Of a DNA stretch of 64,000 bases, positions 1 to 8,680 are shown one piece after another. Positions within the stretch are counted from its first letter, which is position 1. Every line of letters begins with the position of its first letter. The position numbers and the translations under genes are program-made. Source of the DNA: Taishania sp. (lineage in GTDB: Bacteria > Bacteroidota > Bacteroidia > Flavobacteriales_D > Crocinitomicaceae). Below the pieces are notes generated by a model. The model was not told where the DNA came from, made no database searches, and saw only the letters and a program-made list of their open reading frames with translations. Location of the stretch: assembly GCA_030150045.1 (NCBI GenBank), contig JASLGM010000033.1, forward strand, positions 1 to 64,000. Direction: 5' to 3'.

Positions 1-53
1 CCCAGGACCCATACATTAAAAGTGTATTGCTCTACCAGCTGAGCTACGGAATC
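1..53 (-). tRNA. tRNA-Lys(UUU), 3' part cut by window edge
   Basis: Reading the minus strand from 53 down, the sequence folds as a tRNA 5' part: a 7-nt acceptor strand GATTCCG, a D arm GCTC/GAGC with AGCTGGTA in the loop, an anticodon stem ATACA/TGTAT around the loop CTTTTAA (anticodon TTT, Lys), a variable loop GGGTC and the start of the T arm. The T loop, acceptor 3' strand and discriminator lie left of the window. A good promoter precedes it. Confidence 0.95.
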
Positions 54-93
54 TTGTTATTTCAACTGCATTGCTGTAAAAGCGTTGCGGGTG

Positions 94-123
94 CAAAGAT
101 AGGCACTTTATTTAAATTGACAA
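94..123 (-). promoter_or_regulatory. Bacteroidota-type promoter of tRNA-Lys
   Basis: On the minus strand a -33 TTG (123-121) and a -7 box TATCTTTG (101-94) are separated by exactly 19 nt. This matches the known Bacteroidota primary sigma consensus TTTG-N19-21-TAnnTTTG. Transcription would begin about 30 nt upstream of the tRNA 5' end. Confidence 0.75.
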
Positions 124-280
124 GCGGAAAATGAAAAAAAATCAATAAACAAAAAAAGTTTTTTTTGTCAATCCTGAAAATCAACCGCTTAAAAACAAAA
201 AATATTCGGTTATCATTAATTCGAATAGTGTATAGCTTGACTTTATGTATATTTATTCTCGAATAATATTTTTATAACTT

Positions 281-622
281 ATGGACGCTAACAAAGTAGA
301 CCTTTTCATGATGACCAATGCAAAATTTTTTGAAGGTCATCAAGTTTCAGTAATTCGTGAATTACTTATCCAAGCAGATGAAGCAAAATGGATGCAAATC
401 CAAGCTTTAAGCTTTAACGACCCTACAACTTCTCTTATCGTATCTTTGGTAGGTGGTAACCTTGGAATTGACCGTTTTATGATTGGCGATACAGGAATGG
501 GAGTTGCTAAATTATTAACATGTGGTGGAGTTGGTATTTGGACAATCATCGATTGGTTTTTAATTATGGGTGCTGCAAGAGAAAAAAATTACGAGAAACT
601 TATTGCTGCTTTACGCTTCTAA
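281..622 (+). CDS. TM2 domain-containing membrane protein
   Basis: 113-residue protein. The C-terminal two thirds carry a TM2 domain: two hydrophobic helices around residues 51-68 and 76-97, with a short GIDRFMIGDTGMGVAKLL linker typical of the family. The N-terminal part is soluble. TM2 proteins are inner-membrane proteins of unknown biochemical role. It is first in a tight + strand cluster with DUF2752, DUF4870-like and M48 protease genes (16-nt gap to the next), a grouping common for TM2/DUF2752 pairs in Bacteroidota. No canonical -7 box is visible in the AT-rich leader. Family assignment is firm; function unknown. Confidence 0.85.
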   Translation: MDANKVDLFMMTNAKFFEGHQVSVIRELLIQADEAKWMQIQALSFNDPTTSLIVSLVGGNLGIDRFMIGDTGMGVAKLLTCGGVGIWTIIDWFLIMGAAREKNYEKLIAALRF

Positions 623-638
623 ATAAAGCTTTACTCGA

Positions 639-1040
639 ATGAAAAAGAAATGGTCCATAGCCACACTTATAGTTTGTGCGCTTGGTTACGCTTGGTTGAC
701 TTACACAAGTTCTTCAAAAGACGGCCATGCACTCTGCTTTATGCAGTGGCTATATCATTTCCCATGCCCCACTTGTGGATTAACACGTTCCGTACTGGAA
801 CTTACTACAGGAAACTTCATCACTGCAATGTACCACAATCCTTTAGGCATCTTTGCAGCCGCTGCTTTGTTTATTTTCCCTTTATGGATCTTCGTAGACA
901 TTCTCACTAAAAAGTCTACATTTGAAAATAACTTACTTTTTTTCTTTGAGAAATTGAGATCAGTAAAATTCATGATTCCTTTTGCTTTTATCTTCCTCCT
1001 CACATGGGGATGGAACATCTACAAATTCTTATGTATATAA
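639..1040 (+). CDS. DUF2752 domain-containing protein
   Basis: 133-residue membrane protein. The DUF2752 hallmark, CPTCGLTRS preceded by an aromatic stretch and followed by ALYHNP-like residues (here AMYHNPLGIF), lies around residues 43-72. There are three or four hydrophobic segments (about 7-23, 68-88, 109-131). The two Cys of CPxCG are intact. The family has no established activity; the Cys pair suggests metal or thiol chemistry, which is inference. It follows the TM2 gene by 16 nt and its last codons overlap the next ORF by 10 nt, so the cluster is probably cotranscribed and translationally coupled. Confidence 0.85.
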   Translation: MKKKWSIATLIVCALGYAWLTYTSSSKDGHALCFMQWLYHFPCPTCGLTRSVLELTTGNFITAMYHNPLGIFAAAALFIFPLWIFVDILTKKSTFENNLLFFFEKLRSVKFMIPFAFIFLLTWGWNIYKFLCI

Positions 1041-1483
1041 CCTCACCTATTGACAGATCTATTCCTGACAGTGACGTTGAAAAAGCTTCAAACAGCTACC
1101 TTATGTCACTTTTAGCCATGTTTGTTGGTCTCCCTTTGCCTATTTTGAACTTATTAGCAACTTTGATATTCTTTTTTGCGAATCGTAAAGCATCTCCTTT
1201 TGTTCGTTGGCACTGTACACAAGCTTTACTGACGCAACTCACCTTATTTGCATGTAACACCATTCTTTTTTGGTGGACAATTGCTATTCTTTTTAAAGGA
1301 ACAGGACTAACCAATGCTTATTTCCCTTATTTAATTTGTGTTGTTTTCTTTAACACTGCGGAAATTATTCAAACCATCATTTCAACAATAAAAATTAGAA
1401 AACGAATCAATGTCCGATGGTGGGTTTATAGTGGAATTACGGATCAATTTGTGAAAATACCTCAAAATGAAAAATACAGTTAG
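1031..1483 (+). CDS. DUF4870-like integral membrane protein
   Basis: About 150 residues when started at ATG 1031, which overlaps the upstream stop by 10 nt; an upstream in-frame ATG at 1004 would overlap it by 37 nt and is less likely. After a short acidic N-terminus come three hydrophobic segments and a central F-A-N-R-K-x-S-P-F-V-R-W-H motif, which resembles the '...fvrfHakQal...' signature of DUF4870/Tic20-like small membrane proteins. Its end overlaps the M48 protease start by 17 nt. Family call is moderate and the role unknown; linkage to a membrane protease suggests an envelope quality-control neighbourhood (inference). Confidence 0.6.
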   Translation: MYITSPIDRSIPDSDVEKASNSYLMSLLAMFVGLPLPILNLLATLIFFFANRKASPFVRWHCTQALLTQLTLFACNTILFWWTIAILFKGTGLTNAYFPYLICVVFFNTAEIIQTIISTIKIRKRINVRWWVYSGITDQFVKIPQNEKYS

Positions 1484-2264
1484 CCAATTCTTCTTACTTG
1501 CCTCCTTTTTTGGACTTCTTTTCTTGGGTTTACTTCAAATCAATTGGCTATCTATGGTTAATATTGATGACCAAAAAGGTAACCTTTTTGAAAAAATAGG
1601 AGAAAGTGCTATTGAAGAATTAAAACTAGAGAAATACCAATATACGGATGACGTTTCTCTTCATTTTTTAGACAGTTTGAAAAATCGTTTATGCCTAGCA
1701 AATGGGATGGATAAAGATGAAGTAAAGATTTACCTTTTTGAAGATGAAGAGGTGAATGCTTTTGCTTTACCTGGAAATAATATTTACTTCAATAGTGAAA
1801 CTCTTCGCTTTGCCGAACATCCAGATTACATTGCAGGAGTCATGGCACACGAATTAGCTCACCTCAAAAAGGACCATGTGAAAAATGGAATTTTGGCTAA
1901 ACTAGGGATCAATGTTTTATTTATCATTTTAACAGGTAGCGACGCAGGTGCAGTTGGAGATCTATTTACTTTAATTACCAGTTCAAGTTATAGCAAATTC
2001 CAAGAAAAAGAAGCGGACCAGCTTGCTGTACAAATGTTAGAAAATGCGAAGATCGATCCAATTCATTATGCCAACTTCATGACAAAACTGGCTACTTTAG
2101 AAAAAGAAGAAAAAATGAATGTTGAATTATTCAATACACATCCCGCTTCTAAAGAAAGAGCTAAAGATATCATTAAACATAGAAACAAAAACCTTTCCTA
2201 TACACCATCTTATAATCCATTGGCATTTGAGGTGGTACAAGAAGGTCTTTACACAAAAGAATAA
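1467..2264 (+). CDS. M48 family zinc metalloprotease, membrane anchored
   Basis: 265 residues. One N-terminal hydrophobic segment (about 8-30) anchors the protein. The catalytic motif HELAH is at residues 128-132, inside MAHELAHLKKDH, and the downstream Glu ligand is in QEKEADQLA (around 182), as in Ste24/HtpX/BepA-type M48 peptidases. It lacks the multiple membrane helices of HtpX and the TPR domain of BepA, so it is closest to short periplasmic M48B/C peptidases that degrade or assemble envelope proteins. It is the last gene of the TM2-DUF2752-DUF4870 cluster and overlaps the previous ORF by 17 nt. The next gene converges, with 3 nt between the stops. Confidence 0.85.
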   Translation: MKNTVSQFFLLASFFGLLFLGLLQINWLSMVNIDDQKGNLFEKIGESAIEELKLEKYQYTDDVSLHFLDSLKNRLCLANGMDKDEVKIYLFEDEEVNAFALPGNNIYFNSETLRFAEHPDYIAGVMAHELAHLKKDHVKNGILAKLGINVLFIILTGSDAGAVGDLFTLITSSSYSKFQEKEADQLAVQMLENAKIDPIHYANFMTKLATLEKEEKMNVELFNTHPASKERAKDIIKHRNKNLSYTPSYNPLAFEVVQEGLYTKE

Positions 2265-2267
2265 GCA

Positions 2268-3173
2268 TCAGAACAATAGCTCCAACACCATCTTCCAGAA
2301 AAAGGTTGTAATAAGCCCTAAAATTATACTTACTCCAATCATCCGATTGACCAAGGTGGAATTCAGTCGATATTGCTCTGCAATAATTCCAGAAGTGATC
2401 AGCGTTGGCATTGCAGCCTCAAGAATAGTAATCTTAGCAACCATACCACTCCACCCCATCAATAATGCAATTACTACTAATATACTTGGTGCTAGAATCA
2501 ATCGGTAAAACAATCCAATAGAAAGCCATTTCTTATCCGAAAGTATTCCTTTAAACTGAAGCTGTAAACCGACAGAAAATAAAGCCATTGGAGCAACAGT
2601 AGCCGCCAATTTACCCCAAAGAATATCCAATTTATCAAAAGGAATCCAATTGCCTAAACTTAACACCAAGATACACGCCCAAAACGGTAAAAATGAAAAG
2701 AGACGCTTCAACACCACTTTAAAATCTACACGACTTGACTCCGCTCCTCCTCGAATGGCTCTAACAATTCCAAATGTAGACACCAACAAGAAGTTTACCT
2801 GATCACAAATAATTGCAATACTCAAATATTCTTCACCATACAAAGCTGTAATGATTGGAAACCCTACAAATGAAGTATTACTATACGCACTGGCCAATGT
2901 CATTGAAGCACGATCATTTCGTGTCATTTTTAATGGCTTTTGTAAGATCTGCATATAGATAGAACATCCCAACAAGGTGATCATTGACCCTATGATCGGG
3001 AAGATCATATCTGCATTCCAATTTACTTTAGGGAGATAGTAGAAAGACGCCGCTGGTAAAGCTATGTTTAACACCCATTGATTGATGAGGACATGCCCAT
3101 CATTTTCTGGTAATCGACGCTTAAGTAGGTATCCTGCTGTTAGTGCAACTATGATTAATATAAAGGATTCCAT
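2268..3173 (-). CDS. AEC family transporter (auxin efflux carrier fold)
   Basis: 301 residues, almost entirely hydrophobic with about ten membrane helices in two halves, as in the AEC family (MleP, YfdV). Typical features include the N-terminal GYLLKRR and the central 'S..T.FVGFPI..ALYG' segment (residues about 95-112) that corresponds to the unwound crossover of AEC carriers. AEC proteins carry small carboxylates or other anions; the substrate cannot be read here. The gene is convergent with the M48 protease and lies 20 nt downstream of the YhhN gene on the same strand, so the two could share a transcript. Confidence 0.8.
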   Translation of the reverse strand: MESFILIIVALTAGYLLKRRLPENDGHVLINQWVLNIALPAASFYYLPKVNWNADMIFPIIGSMITLLGCSIYMQILQKPLKMTRNDRASMTLASAYSNTSFVGFPIITALYGEEYLSIAIICDQVNFLLVSTFGIVRAIRGGAESSRVDFKVVLKRLFSFLPFWACILVLSLGNWIPFDKLDILWGKLAATVAPMALFSVGLQLQFKGILSDKKWLSIGLFYRLILAPSILVVIALLMGWSGMVAKITILEAAMPTLITSGIIAEQYRLNSTLVNRMIGVSIILGLITTFFWKMVLELLF

Positions 3174-3193
3174 GACCGCAAAGTTAATAAACT

Positions 3194-3922
3194 TTAGTCT
3201 TTTCCTGCGTAACCTTTTGCGATTTTATACTGAGCTAATCCATAGGTAAGCATCACCAAAATGGGTGAAAAGTCCCAAAATGGCTTGAAAATTTCAAATG
3301 CTAAAATACTGTCTGAAAGCACAAATAAAAAGGCACCTTGAAGTAATGGTTTAAACGACACTCCCGCCTTAGGCCTCCACCCCGCAAATAGCAACATTAA
3401 CGAAATAGTAACAATATAGAATACAACTGGTAACCTCATGTCACCTAAATCATTTCTTAACATATAAAAAACTAGAGAAGCATAACTAAAAACCCCTAAT
3501 ATCTGCACCCATTTCACCCCTCCAACCTTAGCAAAAGATCCTGTTGACAATATATCCTTCAAAAAAGCAACAACATAAAAGATATGTCCTAAAAGAAAGA
3601 ACCCTAATCCAAGCAGGAAAAACAAAGGTATTTCCTCAACCGAAAAAAGAATCACTGTATTATCAAACAAGAACAAAAACAAATCTCCTACCCATCCAAG
3701 TATCAACCCTGCAACCACCCATTTGTAGGTTGGTAATCGATGTTTTGCTTTCAAAAGAATAACCAAAGCCAAAATTACCACCAATTGCTTCGTCAATCCT
3801 ATCCCTAATGTTAATCCTAGATAAAAAGAAAGATCAGTAAAGTGAATACGCACAAAATGCAAAAACAAATGAAGCAATAAATTCACTAAGAAAAGACGAG
3901 GAAATATCTTATTACTTTCCAT
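3194..3922 (-). CDS. YhhN/TMEM86 family protein (putative lysoplasmalogenase)
   Basis: 242 residues with about eight hydrophobic segments. The central 'GLILGWVGDLFLF' and 'FFLLGHIFYVVAF' blocks match the YhhN family, where conserved Asp and His residues (GD, GH) are thought to form the active site of the vinyl-ether hydrolase described for TMEM86B. Whether this bacterium has plasmalogens is not visible here, so the activity is only family-level inference. It lies 20 nt upstream of the AEC transporter gene. The 184 nt between this gene and the divergent nuclease gene hold no ORF; a TATTTTTG box at 4082-4089 may serve the nuclease. Confidence 0.75.
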   Translation of the reverse strand: MESNKIFPRLFLVNLLLHLFLHFVRIHFTDLSFYLGLTLGIGLTKQLVVILALVILLKAKHRLPTYKWVVAGLILGWVGDLFLFLFDNTVILFSVEEIPLFFLLGLGFFLLGHIFYVVAFLKDILSTGSFAKVGGVKWVQILGVFSYASLVFYMLRNDLGDMRLPVVFYIVTISLMLLFAGWRPKAGVSFKPLLQGAFLFVLSDSILAFEIFKPFWDFSPILVMLTYGLAQYKIAKGYAGKD

Positions 3923-4106
3923 AATTTACAGTTGAAAACAGGATAAATGTAGTTAGTTAATTCAATAAAATCAAACCTTAGCCATTCAACAATTGTATCA
4001 ATTTCACTCAAACTCAAGCTGAAATTAGGAGAATTATCACATAAACACGCTCCTTTTCACTCTAATTTGTATTCAAATGACTATTTTTGAGTAAACTAAA
4101 AACAAA

Positions 4107-5369
4107 ATGAAACGCTTCAATCTTTTTCTTTTCTGCTTCCCCTTCTTTCTTACGAACCTTTGCAGTCAAATTCATTCCGAAATTGACAAAAAATTAGAAG
4201 AGTTAACTACCTTAAAAAAGCAAGAGGAAGTCATCGAAGAAGAAATCATTCAATTAAAACTTAAAGCCTCTTTTGAATCGTTATCTAAATATGGCTACCC
4301 TGTTTCAAAAACAAAACTATCTGTACTTGAACACAGCGCAATGGTCATTGGCTACGATTGTAAATATCAATTGGCAAGCTGGACCTTTCATCAAATCACA
4401 CCAGATGTAGTCAATGGAAAAGTGAGTCGAACAAACGACTTTAGAACAGACCCAAAAGCCCCATGCACAACAGCGAGTGATGCAGATTATTTTACCAAAA
4501 CCACCCAAGCTGACGGCACCACTAAATACAATGGTTTTGGCTATGACAGAGGCCACCTCTCTCCTTCCGCAGATTTCAAATGGTCCAAACAAGCCTTAAG
4601 CGAATCATATTTTTACAGCAACATGACACCTCAACACCCTGCTTTCAACCGTGAATCATGGGCAAGTTTAGAAAATTACATCCGACGCGTATCCAACAAC
4701 GAAAACAAATCCTACTACATCATTACAGGACCTATTCTTCACGATAAATTACTGAAAATCAAACAAGGTGAAAACCAACTTTCCATTCCAGAATGGCACT
4801 ACAAAATTGTAGTTGACGACTCAAAAGAAACACCACGTGGAATTGTTTTCCTCATGCCAAACGAGAAATGTGACAAAGATTTATCCAAATATGTTATCAC
4901 AATTGATAGCCTTGAAAAGCTTACTCAAATTAATTTCTTCCCCAACTTTACAAAAGATCAAGAGAAGTACATCGAAGGATTTGCAGACTTTTATGCTTGG
5001 AAAGGAAAACTTTCTGAAGGTGATGTCGTTCCCATCCATCCATTAGATCTACCAAAAGGACACTTTAATACCCTTCAAGCCGCTTCAAAAGATGGTCAAA
5101 AAGTAAAAATCGTAGGAAAAGTAGTGAGCGCACGTTTAATCGACAAATCACAGGCTACCTTCATCAATTTAGATCGTCAATTCCCAAATCAAATTTTCAC
5201 CATAACGATCTGGAAAGATGCGCGAGCGAACTTCTCTTACCGTCCAGAAAAAGACCTTGAAAACCAATACATCGTGGTCGAAGGCACAGTAACAGTAGAC
5301 AAAAAAGGGATTCCAACCATCAACGTAGAAAACGAAAAACAAATCCAGTTATTAACGGATGATTATTAA
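4107..5369 (+). CDS. secreted DNA/RNA non-specific endonuclease with C-terminal OB-like domain
   Basis: 420 residues. A Sec signal peptide (about 1-20, ending near LCSQ) precedes a short Glu/Lys-rich coiled coil (25-55), then a Endonuclease_NS (NucA/NucG) domain. The active-site DRGH lies at 147-150 with general base His150, and the Mg-binding Asn is in the later FNRESW segment. After about residue 310 comes a region with an OB-fold look (KVKIVGKVVSARLI... FINLDRQFPNQIFTITIW... YIVVEGTV), an accessory nucleic-acid-binding module also seen in other Bacteroidota nucleases. The protein probably degrades extracellular or periplasmic DNA/RNA for nutrients or phosphate. It is followed 9 nt later by a lipoprotein gene. 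Confidence 0.88.
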   Translation: MKRFNLFLFCFPFFLTNLCSQIHSEIDKKLEELTTLKKQEEVIEEEIIQLKLKASFESLSKYGYPVSKTKLSVLEHSAMVIGYDCKYQLASWTFHQITPDVVNGKVSRTNDFRTDPKAPCTTASDADYFTKTTQADGTTKYNGFGYDRGHLSPSADFKWSKQALSESYFYSNMTPQHPAFNRESWASLENYIRRVSNNENKSYYIITGPILHDKLLKIKQGENQLSIPEWHYKIVVDDSKETPRGIVFLMPNEKCDKDLSKYVITIDSLEKLTQINFFPNFTKDQEKYIEGFADFYAWKGKLSEGDVVPIHPLDLPKGHFNTLQAASKDGQKVKIVGKVVSARLIDKSQATFINLDRQFPNQIFTITIWKDARANFSYRPEKDLENQYIVVEGTVTVDKKGIPTINVENEKQIQLLTDDY

Positions 5370-5378
5370 ATTTACAAT

Positions 5379-6104
5379 ATGAAGTCATCAAAAAACATCC
5401 TGATCGCAGGTATTCTTTTCACCAGCCTGATCGCTTGTAGCTCAAATGACACGCATAAATCAAACAAAAACACCGTGCAAACCATTGGTTCTTTGAAACA
5501 CTCCATTTGGAAAAGAGAACTGCATGCGAGCGTTGATTTAGACACCGTGCCCATCAAAAACCTTTACGCTTTTGGCCCCATGGTCAATCTAAAGGGCGAC
5601 TATCTAATCCTAAATGGAGAAGCCTTTCAAGCTACAACCAAAGACGATAAAATAGATGTACAACCTGAAAAATCAGGGAAATCTCCTTATCTAGTTTATC
5701 AATATGTTCCGAAATGGAAATCCATAAAACTCAATGAGGACGTAGATAACATAGAGGACATGGAAACGTTTGTTCTTTCGCAAAAAGGGCTGAAAGGAAA
5801 TAAAGAAACGGCATTCAAACTAAATGGGACTTTTAAAGCAATTGAGCTTGCGGTTCATAATTTACCAGAGAAGCTAGATTTCTACAATTATCAAGTAGCT
5901 CTTGTAGCCAACACCAAAGAACAATTAACAGATATTGAAGGTACTGTACTTGGTTTTTTCGACTCTGAAAAATCCATGAAATACACTCATTTTAATGAAC
6001 GAATGACCATGTATTTCATCAGTAAAGACAAGAAAAAAATGGGACGAATCACACAATTATTTATTTACCCGAAGGACGTGAAATTCGAACTCCCTCAATA
6101 TTAA
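5379..6104 (+). CDS. hypothetical lipoprotein
   Basis: 241 residues beginning with a lipoprotein signal peptide; the lipobox is SLIAC with Cys20, followed by SSND. The mature part is polar with mixed alpha/beta character and no motif I recognise. It starts 9 nt after the nuclease gene stop, so it is probably cotranscribed and could be a surface or periplasmic companion of that nuclease (inference). A clear intrinsic terminator follows at 6123-6152, closing the unit. Confidence 0.7.
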   Translation: MKSSKNILIAGILFTSLIACSSNDTHKSNKNTVQTIGSLKHSIWKRELHASVDLDTVPIKNLYAFGPMVNLKGDYLILNGEAFQATTKDDKIDVQPEKSGKSPYLVYQYVPKWKSIKLNEDVDNIEDMETFVLSQKGLKGNKETAFKLNGTFKAIELAVHNLPEKLDFYNYQVALVANTKEQLTDIEGTVLGFFDSEKSMKYTHFNERMTMYFISKDKKKMGRITQLFIYPKDVKFELPQY

Positions 6105-6122
6105 TTACTTTTATACACAAAG

Positions 6123-6152
6123 CACCCTCGTTCTAACAGGGTGTTTTTTTTT
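6123..6152 (+). terminator. intrinsic terminator after nuclease-lipoprotein unit
   Basis: Stem CACCCT/AGGGTG with a 9-nt loop is followed by nine T. It is 18 nt after the lipoprotein stop. Confidence 0.85.
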
Positions 6153-6175
6153 GCAATAAACTTTCCTTTTTATTT

Positions 6176-6320
6176 GGCAGCCTTTTCGGTCTACGTGTTT
6201 TAGTAAACTTCATTAAGAGCGCTCACTAGCTGTTTACCACGTGCTTCCGTTGGTCGCAGTGCTAAACGAGCGTTCACAGCTCTTACTGTGCGTTTAGCTA
6301 TCACTACTTCTCCCGGGCTG
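6176..6320 (-). repeat. E1 structured intergenic repeat, copy A
   Basis: About 145 nt. The reference orientation reads CAGCCCGGG...GGCTGCC; this copy is on the minus strand. Invariant blocks are present: GGCAGCC at one end, CGGGCTG at the other, and the core GCTTCC-TTGGTCGCA. P1 is CAGCC/GGCTG. P2 is TAAGAGC (6214-6220) with GCTCTTA (6279-6285). P3 is GTTTA-C-CAC (6232-6240) with GTG-C-TAAAC (6259-6267). It lies in the convergent gap between a lipoprotein and an antiporter gene, next to an E2 element. Confidence 0.85.
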
Positions 6321-6430
6321 AAATCTGTTTTTACACTAAAAAAATACTAAATATTGAAATACGGTATTCTTTTTCCTTTGAAATAGCAAATTTGAATTCC
6401 CACACCTATTGCTGATTTGAAAACCTATTC

Positions 6431-6538
6431 TGCGTTAAGGATAGCAGCGGCATCCTTTTATGGAGCGTAGCGCAAGAAAAGATAAAGCGAATAGCCTGCC
6501 CCTAGCTCCTAGTTCTCTTGGAGCTAGGGAAACGCCCA
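6431..6538 (+). repeat. E2 structured intergenic repeat, copy A
   Basis: About 108 nt starting TGCGTTAAGGATAG and ending AACGCCCA. The outer helix is GCGTT (6432-6436) with AACGC (6531-6535). Inside are GGAT/ATCC, an A/T-rich helix CTTTT...AAAAG, the invariant AAAGCGAATAGCCTG block, and a hairpin CCTAGCTCC/GGAGCTAGG just before the 3' strand. It resembles abundant structured RNA-like repeats of Flavobacteria (possibly the Rfam Flavo-1 class; from memory, untested). Confidence 0.8.
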
Positions 6539-6549
6539 GATTATTTCCT

Positions 6550-7857
6550 CTATTCCCTTATCTCATTTAGATCTGGATATTCTTTCTTTTGGTTATTCGC
6601 CAACTTATTAGACACCCTTCCAACAGTTAGTCCTTGCACGAAAATGGAGAAGATTACCACGAAATAGGTCATTTCCAAGAGTAACATTTTGTAGTCGGTT
6701 TGAATGGTAATATCATGCCCTGGAGGATTTTTAACCGCCAATACCAAGGCAATAGAAACGCCACCACGCAATCCTCCCCAAACCAACATAGTGATCGTGT
6801 CTTTGTCTAATCTTGGTTTGAAAGGAACAAGTTTTGAGGGAAACCAAATGGAAACAAAACGAGCAAAAAGCACAATGAAAATCGTCACCACCGACATCCA
6901 AAAGTATTCATTGAAGTCTCGTATCAGAAGTAACTCAAAACCAATAAATAAGAAGAGTAAAGCATTCAGAATTTCATCCACTAATTCCCAGAATTTTGAT
7001 ACATATTCATGAGTCTCTTCGGACATCGCAACACGTTTTCCATAATTACCAATCATGAGTCCAGCAACGACCATTGTCAACGGTCCTGAAAAATGCAAGG
7101 TACTCGCCACAAGGAATCCGCCCATGACAACGGACAGCGTAATCAACACCGAAACAATATAATCATCAATAGATTTTAAGGCTTTTGATGCAGTATATCC
7201 CAAGACCAATCCCAATCCGACGCCTCCACCCGCTTCTTTCACGAAAAGCATTGCTGTATCAAACGCAGTAAAGTGTGCATCGCTATTGGTAGCAATTTGC
7301 AAGAGAATAACGAATAACACAACGGCTACACCATCATTAAAAAGGGATTCTCCTGTAATTTTCATTTCCAACGCTTTTGAAACATTGGCTTTTTTCAAGA
7401 TTCCTAATACTGCAATGGGATCTGTAGGGGAAATTAACGCTCCAAAAAGTAGCGCATAAATAAAGGGCAATTCGAAACCAAAAAGCGGTGTAATGGAATA
7501 CACTAAAAACCCAATCACAAAGGTTGAAATCACTACTGAAATGGTCGAAAAAATCAGGACGGGAATGCGGTGTTCTTTTAAATCTCCAATGTTCACGTGT
7601 ATTGCTCCTGCAAAAAGCAAAAAGTTCAACATGCAATTCATAAGGAGTTCGGTAAAATCAATTCCCATAATCAAGGTGGTCAAATCACGTGTTAACGCTG
7701 GCGCAAGTGCCGGCCCTGCAAAACGAACGAAAAGGGAAACCAAAAGAGCGATGAACATGATGCCTATCGTTGAGGGTAACTTCAAGTATTTGAGGTTAAT
7801 AAAGGCAAACAAAGATGCTAAAACGATGAGTATTGAGAAAGAATAATATAATTCCAT
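6550..7857 (-). CDS. CPA1-type Na+/H+ antiporter
   Basis: About 435 residues with roughly 12 membrane helices. The ion-binding signatures of the CPA1 (NhaP/NHE) family are visible: GALISPTDPIAVL in one helix and GESLFNDGVAVVLF (the ND motif) in the next, both needed for cation exchange. I start at ATG 7857; an in-frame upstream start at 7917 adds 20 polar residues with no family match. A TACTTTTG -7-like box lies at 7890-7883, but no -33 TTG is at the right distance. The protein should exchange cytoplasmic Na+ (or K+) for protons in pH and salt homeostasis. Monocistronic; its 3' end abuts the E2 element. Confidence 0.88.
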   Translation of the reverse strand: MELYYSFSILIVLASLFAFINLKYLKLPSTIGIMFIALLVSLFVRFAGPALAPALTRDLTTLIMGIDFTELLMNCMLNFLLFAGAIHVNIGDLKEHRIPVLIFSTISVVISTFVIGFLVYSITPLFGFELPFIYALLFGALISPTDPIAVLGILKKANVSKALEMKITGESLFNDGVAVVLFVILLQIATNSDAHFTAFDTAMLFVKEAGGGVGLGLVLGYTASKALKSIDDYIVSVLITLSVVMGGFLVASTLHFSGPLTMVVAGLMIGNYGKRVAMSEETHEYVSKFWELVDEILNALLFLFIGFELLLIRDFNEYFWMSVVTIFIVLFARFVSIWFPSKLVPFKPRLDKDTITMLVWGGLRGGVSIALVLAVKNPPGHDITIQTDYKMLLLEMTYFVVIFSIFVQGLTVGRVSNKLANNQKKEYPDLNEIRE

Positions 7858-8087
7858 GATGGTTACTTGCTTATTGGTTTTGCAAAAGTATCGTTTTAAG
7901 TGATTCACCTTATACAATTTACTTTATTATACTCCTTAAGAAAGTATTTTTTCACAAGTTTTGGCATTCTAAAGTAGATGAAGAGCAGAAAAATAAACTG
8001 TTATATTATCCTTATTACAAAGGATTGCTTAGTATTTTCCCCTTCCTTTTCTTCGATTAAGCGTATCTTTGATAAAAACGAAAAAAT

Positions 8088-8678
8088 ATGAAGAATATCA
8101 CTGTTTATTGCGGAGCAAATCCAGGAAACTCACCTGTATTTACGGAACAAGCATTTGCTTTGGGGAAATACATGGCTGAACACAAAATTGGATTGGTGTA
8201 TGGCGGAGGAAATGTTGGTTTGATGGGAGCTGTAGCAAATGGTGTCGTTCAAAACAATGGTGACGCTGTTGGAATCATTCCTCAGTTTTTACTAGATAAA
8301 GAATTGGGGCATGGCGGATTGACGGAACTCATCATCGTTGAAAATATGCACCAAAGGAAGGCAAAAATGTACGAATTATGTGATGGAATCATTGCTTTAC
8401 CTGGTGGTTTCGGAACAATGGAAGAGTTGTTTGAAATGTTGACATGGGCACAATTGGGCTTACATCAAAAACCAATTGCCTTGTTAAACACTTTTGGATA
8501 TTATAATTCTTTATTGCAATTCTTTGATCAAATGACGGAATGGGGTCTTCTTCGCCCTGAACACCGTTCGATGGTTTTGGTAGATGAAGACATCGATGTG
8601 CTGATTCAAAAAATGAACGAATATGAACCTACTTCCCACGGGAAATGGATGCATAAAGACGAAATAGAACCCTTTTAA
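8088..8678 (+). CDS. LOG family / TIGR00730 Rossmann-fold protein
   Basis: 196 residues, the usual family length. The nucleotide-binding motif PGGFGTMEE is at 105-113, with Arg/Lys (MHQRK, 88-92) upstream, and the N-terminus starts with the typical VYCGANPG strand-loop. LOG proteins are cytokinin-riboside 5'-monophosphate phosphoribohydrolases in plants. Bacterial members cleave nucleoside monophosphates at the N-glycosidic bond; the substrate is not predictable. A TATCTTTG -7-like box is at 8064-8071. It shares a bidirectional terminator with the convergent peroxidase gene. Confidence 0.88.
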   Translation: MKNITVYCGANPGNSPVFTEQAFALGKYMAEHKIGLVYGGGNVGLMGAVANGVVQNNGDAVGIIPQFLLDKELGHGGLTELIIVENMHQRKAKMYELCDGIIALPGGFGTMEELFEMLTWAQLGLHQKPIALLNTFGYYNSLLQFFDQMTEWGLLRPEHRSMVLVDEDIDVLIQKMNEYEPTSHGKWMHKDEIEPF

Positions 8679-8680
8679 AT

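Noticed and set aside
2119..2508. 129-codon + strand ORF spanning the M48 and AEC gene ends
   Set aside because: Out of frame with the M48 gene and antisense to the AEC gene; no protein-like motif.
6176..6320. CRISPR or tRNA-like cluster interpretation of the repeats
   Set aside because: Copies are kilobases apart, about 145 nt, structurally covarying and not spacer-separated; no cas genes and no tRNA cloverleaf.
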